In this document: positions 1 to 7,744 of the stretch, piece after piece
How positions within the stretch are numbered: position 1 is the stretch's first letter
How the letters are laid out: every line of letters begins with the position of its first letter
Source: Streptomyces tardus
GTDB lineage: Bacteria > Actinomycetota > Actinomycetes > Streptomycetales > Streptomycetaceae
Direction of reading: 5' to 3'
Assembly: GCF_018101125.2 (NCBI RefSeq)
Contig: NZ_JAELVF020000002.1
Location: forward strand, 130,576 to 194,575
Length of the DNA: 64,000 nucleotides
The notes under the pieces: generated by a model
The model's database searches: none
Told to the model about the DNA's origin: nothing
The model's input: only the letters and a program-made list of their open reading frames with translations
Program-made: the position numbers and the translations under genes

Positions 1-1
1 G

Positions 2-838
2 GCGGGTGCGGAGGGGGTGGGCCTCTTCCGTACGGAGTTCCTCTTCCTCGACGACAGCAGCCGGGCGCCGTCCGCCGAGCGGCAGACCGAGGTCTACCGG
101 AAGGTGCTGGAGGCGTTTCCGCACGGGCGGGTGGTCGTACGGGTACTGGACGCGGGTGCGGACAAGCCGCTGGACTTTCTGACGCCTGCCGACGAGCCCA
201 ACCCGGCGCTCGGGGTGCGGGGGCTGCGCACGCTGCTCGACCATCCCGAGGTGCTGCGCACACAGCTGTCCGCACTGGCCGAGGCGGCGGAGGGACTGCC
301 GGTCTACCTCGAGGTGATGGCCCCGATGGTCGCCGACCGGGCGGATGCGAGGGCGTTCGCCGACGCCTGCCGGGAGGTGGGGCTGCGCGCGAAGTTCGGG
401 GCGATGGTCGAGATCCCCTCGGCCGCGCTGCGGGCGCGATCGGTGCTGCAGGAGGTGGAGTTCCTCTCGTTGGGCACCAATGATCTGGCGCAGTACACCT
501 TCGCCGCCGATCGTCAGGTCGGTGCACTCGCGCGGCTTCAGGACCCCTGGCAGCCCGCACTGCTGGACCTGGTCGCGTTGTCGACCGAGGCCGCCGTGGC
601 CGAGGGCAAGAGCTGCGGAGTGTGCGGCGAGGCGGCGGCCGATCCGCTGCTGGCCTGTGTGCTGACCGGTCTGGGAGTGACGAGCCTGTCGATGGGGGCG
701 GCGGCGATCCCCTATGTGCGGGCGACGTTGGCCAAGCACACGCTGGCACAGTGCGAGCGCGCGGCTGCTGCCGCCCGAGCCGCGGAGAGCGCGTCCGAGG
801 CGCGGGCCGCGGCGCAGGCGGTGCTGTCCGGGGAGTGA
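2..838 (+). CDS. ptsI: PTS enzyme I (phosphoenolpyruvate-protein phosphotransferase), C-terminal part
   Basis: The reading frame is open at the left edge, so only the last 278 or so codons are present. The product is the PEP-binding TIM-barrel half of enzyme I, which takes phosphate from PEP and, through its N-terminal His domain (outside the window), passes it to HPr in the cytoplasm. Visible landmarks are GLFRTEFLF (PEP-binding Arg), a VRVLDAGADKPL segment, MVEIPSAAL, SLGTNDLAQYT and CGVCGE, which carries the conserved active-site Cys. The PTS would supply phosphate to DhaM, encoded at 43649-44059. A strong hairpin follows the stop. Identification is secure; only the start is unknown. Confidence 0.95.
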   Translation, partial: AGAEGVGLFRTEFLFLDDSSRAPSAERQTEVYRKVLEAFPHGRVVVRVLDAGADKPLDFLTPADEPNPALGVRGLRTLLDHPEVLRTQLSALAEAAEGLPVYLEVMAPMVADRADARAFADACREVGLRAKFGAMVEIPSAALRARSVLQEVEFLSLGTNDLAQYTFAADRQVGALARLQDPWQPALLDLVALSTEAAVAEGKSCGVCGEAAADPLLACVLTGLGVTSLSMGAAAIPYVRATLAKHTLAQCERAAAAARAAESASEARAAAQAVLSGE

Positions 839-855
839 GCGCGCGCTGACGCGCA

Positions 856-895
856 AGCGGGGCCGACCTTCCCGGACCGGGCGGTCGGCCCCGCT
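856..895. terminator. Bidirectional intrinsic-type hairpin between ptsI and acetoacetyl-CoA synthetase
   Basis: A perfect 13-bp GC-rich stem (856-868 with 883-895) and a 14-nt loop lie between two convergent genes, 17 bp after the ptsI stop and 23 bp after the opposing stop. There is no U-tract, which is usual for Streptomyces terminators. Confidence 0.8.
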
Positions 896-918
896 CGTCG
901 TTCGGTCGCTGCGTCGGC

Positions 919-2934
919 TCAGCCCGCCCGGTCCGCCCGGCCTCCGCGTTTGCTGCCCAACTCCTCGTAGAAGCGCAGGAGTTCGACGTGGTCGACGGAG
1001 CCGGGGTTGACGGCCTTCTCCAGTGCGGTGCCCTGGAGGAGGCGTTTCACGGGCACTTCGAGGCGCTTGCCGGTGAGGGTGTGCGGTACGGCCTCGATCT
1101 CGATGATCTCGTCGGGCACGTGGCGCGGGGAGAGCTCGGCGCGCAGGGCCGCCCGTACCCGGTCGCGCAGTTCGTCGTCGAGCGCGGCGCCCGGGGCGAG
1201 TTGGACGAACAACGGCATCCAGTAGCCGCCCTCGGCCTCCTCCACGCCGATGACCAGCGACTCCTTGATCTCCGAGAGTCGTTCGACGACTTCGTAGATG
1301 TCGGCCGAACCCATGCGTACGCCCTGGCGGTTGAGGGTGGAGTCGGAGCGCCCGTGGATGACGACGGACCCGCGCGAGGTGAGTGTGATCCAGTCGCCGT
1401 GGCGCCAGACGCCCGGGTACATCTCGAAGTAGCTCTCGCGGTAGCGGGCGTCGCCGGGGTCGTTCCAGAAGCGGACGGGCATGGAGGGCATGGGGTTGGT
1501 GACGACCAGCTCCCCCACCTCGTCGACCACCGGTCGCCCCTGCGGGTCGTAGGAGCGCAGATCGGTGCCCAGGCAGGGGGCCTGCAGCTCACCGGTGTGC
1601 ACCGGCAGGGTGGGCACGGCGCCGGCGAAGCAGCTGCAGACGTCGGTGCCACCGCTGACCGAGGCGATCCACAGGTCCTCGGCGACCTCCTCGTGCAGCC
1701 AGCGGAAGCCGTCGGGCGGCAGCGGGGAGCCGGTCGTCGCGACGCAGCGCAGTGCGGAGAGGTCGAAGTCGCGCGCCGGGCGGGCCTCGGCCTTGCGGCA
1801 GGCCATGACGTACGCGGCGGAGGTGCCGTAGAGGTGGGCGCCGGTGAGCTCGGCGATGCGCCACTGGGCGTCAATGCCCGGGTAGCCGGGACTGCCGTCG
1901 TAGAGCACCACGGTGGTGCCCGTCAGGAGGCCGGAGACAAGGAAGTTCCACATCATCCAGCCGGTGGAGGTGAACCAGAAGAAGCGGTCGCCGGGGCCCA
2001 GGTCGCAGTGGAGGCCGATCTGCTTGAGGTGCTCCAGGAGGATGCCGCCCTGGGACTGGACGATCGCCTTGGGCAGACCGGTGGTGCCGGAGGAGTAGAG
2101 CACCCACAACGGGTGGTCGAAGGCGACCTGCTCGAATACGGGCTCGATATCGGCGGCGGTGAGGTCCGCCCACTCCAGGGCGCCCTCGGGCGCGGCGGTG
2201 CCGAGCAGCGGGATGTGGACCGTCGCGCGCAGGGTGGGCAGGCCCTCGCGCAGCTCGGCCACGGTCTGCGTACGGTCGTGGGTCTTGCCCCCGTAGCGGT
2301 AGCCGTCGACGGTGAACAGCACGACGGGCTCCACCTGCTGGAACCGGTCCAGCACGCTGCGGGCGCCGAAGTCGGGCGCGGTGGAGGTCCACACCGCTCC
2401 GACGGTGGCGGCGGCCAGGAACGCGGTGACCGCCTGCGGGATGTTGGGGACGTAACCGCAGACGCGGTCGCCCGGACGTACGCCGAGGCGGCGCAGCTCG
2501 GCGGCCAACGAGCCGACTTGGCGGCGCAGTTCGGCCCAGCCGACGGGGTCGGGGCGCTGCTCCTCGTCGACGTGGAGCAGCGCCGGGGTGTCGGCGCGCG
2601 CGGGGTCCAGGGCGGAGCGCAGGGCGTGCTCGGCGTAGTTGAGCGTGGCGCCGGGGAACCAGGCGGCGCCGGGCATTGCGGAGCCGGCGAGGACCTCGGT
2701 GGGCGGGGTGTCGAAACGTACGTCGAACCACTCGACGACCGACTCCCAGAACGTCTCCAACTCCTCGACCGACCAGCGGTGCAGTGCCGCGTAGCTCCCC
2801 TGCGGGTCGGCCTCGCTGCGCGCCGGCGCGCCGTGGCGGTCGACTGCCCAGTCGTGGAAGCGGGTCAGCCGGGCCTGCTCGATCCGGTCGGCTCCCGGTT
2901 CCCACAGGGGTTCTGGCTGCTGCGCTGCGGTCAT
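919..2934 (-). CDS. Acetoacetyl-CoA synthetase (acetoacetate--CoA ligase)
   Basis: The product is 671 aa, the usual length for acetoacetyl-CoA synthetases, which activate acetoacetate to its CoA ester with ATP. It belongs to the ANL (acyl-CoA synthetase) superfamily. The N-terminal ACS-like domain (WSVEELETFWESV) is followed by the AMP-binding P-loop YSSGTTGLPKAI near residue 280, GWMMWNF, and a C-terminal TLTGKRLEVPVK with the catalytic Lys near 625. The FTSTGWMMW and MGSADIYEVVE motifs favour AACS over acetyl-CoA synthetase. It is transcribed divergently from the GH31-like gene and ends at the shared hairpin with ptsI. The ATG start follows a short divergent intergenic region. Confidence 0.9.
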   Translation of the reverse strand: MTAAQQPEPLWEPGADRIEQARLTRFHDWAVDRHGAPARSEADPQGSYAALHRWSVEELETFWESVVEWFDVRFDTPPTEVLAGSAMPGAAWFPGATLNYAEHALRSALDPARADTPALLHVDEEQRPDPVGWAELRRQVGSLAAELRRLGVRPGDRVCGYVPNIPQAVTAFLAAATVGAVWTSTAPDFGARSVLDRFQQVEPVVLFTVDGYRYGGKTHDRTQTVAELREGLPTLRATVHIPLLGTAAPEGALEWADLTAADIEPVFEQVAFDHPLWVLYSSGTTGLPKAIVQSQGGILLEHLKQIGLHCDLGPGDRFFWFTSTGWMMWNFLVSGLLTGTTVVLYDGSPGYPGIDAQWRIAELTGAHLYGTSAAYVMACRKAEARPARDFDLSALRCVATTGSPLPPDGFRWLHEEVAEDLWIASVSGGTDVCSCFAGAVPTLPVHTGELQAPCLGTDLRSYDPQGRPVVDEVGELVVTNPMPSMPVRFWNDPGDARYRESYFEMYPGVWRHGDWITLTSRGSVVIHGRSDSTLNRQGVRMGSADIYEVVERLSEIKESLVIGVEEAEGGYWMPLFVQLAPGAALDDELRDRVRAALRAELSPRHVPDEIIEIEAVPHTLTGKRLEVPVKRLLQGTALEKAVNPGSVDHVELLRFYEELGSKRGGRADRAG

Positions 2935-3201
2935 TGCGGCTCCGGCTCTACGCGTCGTGTGCGTGCTCCGCGCACGGGCGAGGGTGTGCGCGTGACGCGG
3001 GGTTCGCAGGGGACGATGCCATGTGATCGTCCGCGCCGCCAGGGTGGTCCGTCACACATGGCGGGCACTGCCACGGGGTTGCCGCGCCACATGCGCGGGA
3101 CCCGCGGGTGCGTGTGCCCGACCGAACTCCGAACGCTCGCGCGGTGAACAGCAGTTGAACTGATGCCGGGTCGCGCCCGGGACGGTGGCAGGCTGAGCAG
3201 C

Positions 3202-5559
3202 ATGAACGCAGGGGACCTGGTGCGGGCGGTACGGCGGGCCGGCACGGCGGGCGGGCCGCGGGCCGCTCTCGGCTCGTGGTGGAGACTGCGCCCGGGCGGA
3301 GCGCGGCCGTCGCCGGACGCCTGGCGGGCGAGGGTGCCGGGCCTGCTGGAGCGGGTGGAGCCGGAACCGGGCGGCGGGGTGGTGCGGTTCGCACGGTCGG
3401 TGCTGCGCGTACGGGTGGCGACGGGCGGTGCGGTGTTCCTCGGTTGGGACGGTGCCGGGCCGGAGCCGTCCTGTGCGGTGCCCGAGGTCGGTTGTCCGCC
3501 GGTGGACGCCAGAGTGACGCTGGAGCCGCACGCGGCGGGCGGGTGGCGGGTGGTCTCGGAGCGGGTGTCGGTGGTGGTGGCGCAGTACGGCGCGGTGGAG
3601 ATACGTACGCCGGGCGGTCTGCTGCTGCGGCGGGACATGCCGCCTCGCTGGTGGGAGAGCTCGGACCGGGCGGGCGACGGTCACGTCGTCCAGCGCTCGG
3701 TGCTGACCGCCGACGCCGATGTGTTCGGGCTCGGGGGCCGGGCGGCGGGCCCCCGACTGCCGGACGGCGGTTACCGGCTGTGGCAGGTGGGCGAGGAGGT
3801 GGTCGGCGGGCCGGGCGGGCATTCGCCGCTCGCCCTGCCCGTCCAGCTGGTCGTGGCGGACGCGGGTTCTCACCTGGTCTTCCACGACGTGGGCGGGGAC
3901 GGGGAGTTGACGTTGCGGCACGGGACGACGGGCGAGGGGTCCGGGCACGACCGGCCGGGCCGGTGCCTGCTGCGGCTCTCGGGCGGTACGGCGCGCTACT
4001 GGGTGCTGCCGGGGCCGCCGGCGCGGGCGCTGCGCGGCTGGCGGGCGCTGACGGGGGCCGCGGCCGTACCTCCGGTGTGGGCGCTGGGTTACCAGCACGC
4101 GGTCGGGCGCGCGGAGCCCGGCGAACTGTCCGCGCTGGTCGCCGCCTTCCGCGAACGCGGTGTACCGCTGAGGGGCCTGCATCTGGTCGGAGCGGTCGGC
4201 GGCCCACCGGCCGGCGGCAGCGGCAGCGGCAGCGGCAGCGGCAGCGGCAGCGGTGAAAGAGCGGTCGGCGGAGAGGAGTTGCCGGGGGTGCGGCTCGTAC
4301 GGGGCGTTGATCCACGGGTTCCGGTGCGCCCCGGTGCGGAGTTCTACGAGTGCGGGCTGGCGGCGGAGGTCTTCGTGCCCGCCCCCGAGCGTGCCGCCCG
4401 GCCTGCGACCGTGGCGGGCCCCACGGGGCGTGCGGTCGTGCCCGACTTCACCGATCCGGGCGCGCGCAAGTGGTGGGGCGAGTCGTATCTGCCGCTGTAC
4501 GCGCAGGGCGCGAGCGCGTACTGGCTGCGCCCGTTCGGCTCGCGGGCGCCGGGGCCTGGCGTCCGCGGTGGGTTGCCGCCGCGGTCGCGGCTCGCGCTGG
4601 AGGGTCGCGGGGGCGAGCTGCGCGAGGCGCACAACGTACTGGCGCTGGCGATGGCGCGCGCCACGCACGAGGCCGGGGGCGAAGCGGGGCGGTGGTCGTT
4701 CTCCGGCGGCGCCTGGGCCGGTTCGCACCGCTACGGCGGGGTGTGCGCGCGGGTTCCCGAGGGCTGGGAGGGAATACGGGCCGCGGTGTCGACGGTGGTG
4801 GGGCTGGGTCTGTGCGGGGTGCCCTTCGCCGGCGTGGACGTGCGGGCAGGGCTCTCGACGGAGCTGGGGCAGCGTTGGTTCCAACTCGGCGCGTGGCTGC
4901 CGCTGTTCCGTACCTTCTCGGGGTCGGGGGCGGCGCCGCGGTGGCCGAGCGACCGGAGGGAGGCGGACGGGCTGGTCGCGGCCGTCGCCGAGCGGGAGAG
5001 GCTGCTGCCGTATCTGGCCACCCTGGCGCAGATGGCCTCGGTCAGCGGCGCGCCGCCGGTACGGCCGCTGTGGTGGCACACGCCGGCCGACCGCGGGCTG
5101 CGGACGGCTCGGGAGGTGGACTTCCTGCTGGGTGACGCGTTCCTGGTGGCGCCGGTGTGCGAGCCGGGGGTCCGGGAGCGCCGGGTGCGACTGCCGCGCG
5201 GTGCCTGGTACGACACCGCCACCGGTGAGGTCCGGCACGGGCCGGGAACGGTGACGGTCGCCGCGCCCGCGACCCGGTTGCCGGTGCTGGCCCGGGCGGG
5301 CGCGGTGGTGCCGGTGGCGGAGCCCGACGGCGGCGTGGTGCTGGAGGTGTGGGCGCCCGCGGCGGGACGTACCGGGGGCGGGCTCCGTGCGGCGCCTGCA
5401 ACGCCGTCCGGCGCGGATGGGCTGCCGCACGGAGACGGGACGGCGACCGGCGCGCTTCGCAGGTACGCGGTCGTGATGCGGGACGGGGAGCCGGTCGTCA
5501 CGCGCGAGGACGCCCGGGCGCTGGAGCTGCCCGTACGGATACGCGGGCGGGGCGCGTAG
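3202..5559 (+). CDS. GH31-like TIM-barrel protein lacking catalytic residues (probable pseudoenzyme)
   Basis: The product is 785 aa with overall GH31 (alpha-glucosidase/alpha-xylosidase) architecture: an N-terminal beta-sandwich, a barrel starting near VPPVWALGYQHA (about residue 290), and C-terminal beta domains with LPRGAWYDTATGE. ATG 3202 was chosen over an in-frame ATG at 3163 because MNAGDLVRAV begins the conserved part. Two catalytic sites are changed. Where GH31 enzymes have W-x-D-M-N-E, this protein reads AYWLRPFGS, so the nucleophile Asp is lost. Where they have W-x-G-D before the next helix, it reads RYGGVCARVPEG, so the acid/base Asp is lost. The strand that usually carries a DIDYM-like motif is replaced by a (Gly-Ser)6 run at residues 339-350. 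Carbohydrate binding or regulation is more likely than hydrolysis. Confidence 0.8.
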   Translation: MNAGDLVRAVRRAGTAGGPRAALGSWWRLRPGGARPSPDAWRARVPGLLERVEPEPGGGVVRFARSVLRVRVATGGAVFLGWDGAGPEPSCAVPEVGCPPVDARVTLEPHAAGGWRVVSERVSVVVAQYGAVEIRTPGGLLLRRDMPPRWWESSDRAGDGHVVQRSVLTADADVFGLGGRAAGPRLPDGGYRLWQVGEEVVGGPGGHSPLALPVQLVVADAGSHLVFHDVGGDGELTLRHGTTGEGSGHDRPGRCLLRLSGGTARYWVLPGPPARALRGWRALTGAAAVPPVWALGYQHAVGRAEPGELSALVAAFRERGVPLRGLHLVGAVGGPPAGGSGSGSGSGSGSGERAVGGEELPGVRLVRGVDPRVPVRPGAEFYECGLAAEVFVPAPERAARPATVAGPTGRAVVPDFTDPGARKWWGESYLPLYAQGASAYWLRPFGSRAPGPGVRGGLPPRSRLALEGRGGELREAHNVLALAMARATHEAGGEAGRWSFSGGAWAGSHRYGGVCARVPEGWEGIRAAVSTVVGLGLCGVPFAGVDVRAGLSTELGQRWFQLGAWLPLFRTFSGSGAAPRWPSDRREADGLVAAVAERERLLPYLATLAQMASVSGAPPVRPLWWHTPADRGLRTAREVDFLLGDAFLVAPVCEPGVRERRVRLPRGAWYDTATGEVRHGPGTVTVAAPATRLPVLARAGAVVPVAEPDGGVVLEVWAPAAGRTGGGLRAAPATPSGADGLPHGDGTATGALRRYAVVMRDGEPVVTREDARALELPVRIRGRGA
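4216..4251 (+). repeat. Hexanucleotide microsatellite (GGCAGC)x6 inside the GH31-like gene
   Basis: Six perfect GGCAGC units are in frame and encode (Gly-Ser)6. The repeat sits at the barrel strand where active GH31 enzymes carry an Asp-containing motif. Gain or loss of units would keep the frame. Confidence 0.95.
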
Positions 5560-5662
5560 CGGGCCTCCTCCGAAGCAGCCAAGCGCGGCGGTGAGCGGGC
5601 GGTCGGGCAGGGAGCGAGCGGGCCGGGGTGACCGCGGTGGCGCCGGCGTCGTTGGGAGGGGC

Positions 5663-6541
5663 ATGCGACGTACTGCTGTGTGCCTGCTGGTCCTCGCCGC
5701 CTCGGCGGCCGCTGCCGCCGCTCCGGGCGGTTCGCCCGCCGTACGCACCTCCGGCGACCGGGCCGGCTCCGGCGACACGGCGCCCGCCCCCTCCTCCGAC
5801 CCGGCCCGCTCCCCCGGCGCCGTACGCACGGGCGAGCGGCGGGCTCCCGCGGAGTTCACGGCACTGGAGTCGGTCGCTCCCTCGATCCGTCAGGAGATCC
5901 GCTACGCCGGGTCCCACAACTTCGTCGGGGAGCCGATCCCCGGCTACCGCGAGTCGCAGTGCCTGCTGACCCGGGACACCGCCCTGGCGCTGCGCCGGGC
6001 ACAGCGGGCGGCGCTGGCCGCGGCGCACAGTCTCAAGGTCTACGACTGCTACCGGCCCCAGCGGTCGGTGGACCGCTTCGTGCGGTGGGCCAAGGACCCT
6101 TCCGACCTCCGTATGAAGCGGGAGTTCTATCCCCGGGTGGACAAGGATCGGCTGATCCCCGACGGGTACATCGCCGAGCGGTCCGGGCACAGCCGCGGTT
6201 CCACGGTCGACCTGACGCTGGTGCCCCGGTACGGCCCGGAGCCGGTACGGTCCGGAGGCGGCCGGGGCCCGTGCCGCGCGACGCCGGCGGACCGGGCCGG
6301 CGACGGCTCGCTGGACATGGGCACCGGCTACGACTGCTTCGACGAGCTGTCCCACACCGACCACGCCGAGGTCGTCGGCAGGCAGCGGGCTAACCGGCAG
6401 TGGCTGCGCCGGCTGCTGGAGCGCGAGGGCTTCGTCAACCTGCCCGAGGAGTGGTGGCACTTCACCCACCGGCCGGAGGCCTTCCCGGACCGCTGGTTCG
6501 ATTTCCCCGTGGCGCGCGAGGAGCTGGTCGGGCGGCGCTGA
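5663..6541 (+). CDS. Secreted D-alanyl-D-alanine dipeptidase, VanX type (M15D)
   Basis: The product is 292 aa. ATG 5663 was chosen because it follows a GGGAGGGG ribosome-binding site and begins a signal peptide (MRRTAVCLLVLAASAAAAAA); an upstream in-frame start at 5591 would bury it. The mature part carries the M15D signature: the substrate-binding Arg in YDCYRPQRS, the zinc ligands of the SxHxxGxxxD motif in SGHSRGSTVDL, and the catalytic Glu and zinc His in EEWWHF. The family hydrolyses D-Ala-D-Ala. No vanH or vanA ligase is nearby and the protein is exported, so a role in cell-wall peptide recycling or turnover fits better than glycopeptide resistance. A hairpin follows 31 bp downstream. 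Confidence 0.85.
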   Translation: MRRTAVCLLVLAASAAAAAAPGGSPAVRTSGDRAGSGDTAPAPSSDPARSPGAVRTGERRAPAEFTALESVAPSIRQEIRYAGSHNFVGEPIPGYRESQCLLTRDTALALRRAQRAALAAAHSLKVYDCYRPQRSVDRFVRWAKDPSDLRMKREFYPRVDKDRLIPDGYIAERSGHSRGSTVDLTLVPRYGPEPVRSGGGRGPCRATPADRAGDGSLDMGTGYDCFDELSHTDHAEVVGRQRANRQWLRRLLEREGFVNLPEEWWHFTHRPEAFPDRWFDFPVAREELVGRR

Positions 6542-6571
6542 CCCGCGCGAGCGGGACGCGAGTGCCCCCTG

Positions 6572-6599
6572 GACCTCGGCTCGGCGCGGCGCCGAGGTC
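6572..6599 (+). terminator. Hairpin downstream of the VanX-type gene
   Basis: A 9-bp perfect stem (6572-6580 with 6591-6599) with a 10-nt loop lies 31 bp after the stop codon. Confidence 0.65.
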
Positions 6600-6995
6600 G
6601 GCGCGGTCGCTCGGCATGCAGGCGCGCGGTGGTCGGGCGAGACTGTACGCGTGGGCCGCCGACGTATGCGCAGTTCGGCGGTCGGCGCCGCGAGCGCAGG
6701 GGGTGCCCGCGGGTTCGACAGCAGCTGCATCGGTGGTCGCAGACGTCCTTGACGGCCTCTCAGCAGCGGTGAACACTGCCGGGATCGAACGGATCTCCGC
6801 TCCCGTGCGGGCCCTGGCTCCGCAGCGGCGCGCAGCAGGCGGACGGTTCCGGCGACAGGTACGTACGCCCGTTTCGAGGCCGGGCGGGCGCCCCGCGATG
6901 CGGGTGCTCCGCCCTCCGTGGGCCGGGACGGGAGCACGCAGCCGCAGGAGGCCCGGTCCGCGCGGCCCGGGCGAGGGCACGTACGAGGAGTCGCA
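6600..6995. other. Non-coding leader upstream of glpF
   Basis: No credible gene is seen in these 396 bases. They must hold the glpFK promoter. No GylR-type regulator gene is adjacent, although one usually precedes glpF in Streptomyces. A TTGACG hexamer occurs at 6749-6754, but no convincing -10 box at the right spacing was found, so no promoter is called. Confidence 0.5.
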
Positions 6996-7730
6996 ATGGA
7001 CTTTCCCAACGGCGATATTTTCGTCGGCGAGATCATCGGCACAGCGATTCTGGTGCTGTTCGGCGTGGGTGTGTGCGCCGCGGTCAACCTCCACCATTCC
7101 AAGGCACGGGCGGCCGGCTGGGTCGTCATCTCGTTCGGCTGGGGCTTCGGCGTGCTCGCCGGCGCCTACACGGCCGGCCCGCTCTCGGGCGGCCACATCA
7201 ACCCGGCCGTCTCCGTCGCCATCGCCACGACCGACGACGGCAGCTGGGCGAAGCTGCCGCTCTACATCGTCTCCCAGATGATCGGGGCGGTCATCGGTGC
7301 CGTACTGGCCTGGTTGGTGTACTACTCGCAGTTCCGCGCCAACGGCGACGAGGACAAGGCGCAGGGCACGCTGGGCAACTTCGCCACCATCCCCGAGGTG
7401 CGCAACCCCGCGGCCAACGTGGCCACCGAGGCCATCGCGACCGCCGCGCTGATCCTTCCGCTGCTGGCGTTCGGCATGACCGAGGGCCTCGGCGAGCACG
7501 GCACCCAGACTCTGATCGTCTCGCTGCTGGTCGTCGGCATCGGCCTGTCGCTGGGCGGTCCGACCGGGTACGCCATCAACCCGGCGCGCGACCTCGGCCC
7601 CCGTATCGCGCACCACCTGCTGCCGATCCCGAACAAGGGCACCTCCGACTGGGGCTACTCGTGGGTCCCCGTGGCCGGCCCGATCCTGGGCGCCCTCATC
7701 GGCGCCGGGATCTTCCAACTCGCCTTCTGA
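6996..7730 (+). CDS. glpF: Glycerol uptake facilitator (aquaglyceroporin, MIP family)
   Basis: The product is 244 aa with six predicted membrane helices and both half-helix NPA motifs: GGHINPAVS near residue 70 and YAINPARD near 190. The Asp after the second NPA marks a glycerol-conducting aquaglyceroporin rather than a water-specific channel. ATG 6996 is preceded by GAGGAG. It lies 14 bp upstream of glpK, so the two form an operon for facilitated glycerol entry and trapping. The glpD gene that often follows is absent here. Confidence 0.93.
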   Translation: MDFPNGDIFVGEIIGTAILVLFGVGVCAAVNLHHSKARAAGWVVISFGWGFGVLAGAYTAGPLSGGHINPAVSVAIATTDDGSWAKLPLYIVSQMIGAVIGAVLAWLVYYSQFRANGDEDKAQGTLGNFATIPEVRNPAANVATEAIATAALILPLLAFGMTEGLGEHGTQTLIVSLLVVGIGLSLGGPTGYAINPARDLGPRIAHHLLPIPNKGTSDWGYSWVPVAGPILGALIGAGIFQLAF

Positions 7731-7744
7731 CAGGGGGATCGAGC

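Noticed and set aside
988..3147. A 719-codon plus-strand frame opposite the acetoacetyl-CoA synthetase gene
   Set aside because: It has no family features and lies antisense to a clearly recognised enzyme; high GC produces such frames.
3052..5859. A 935-codon minus-strand frame
   Set aside because: It is antisense to the GH31-like gene, very rich in Arg and Pro, and has no domain.
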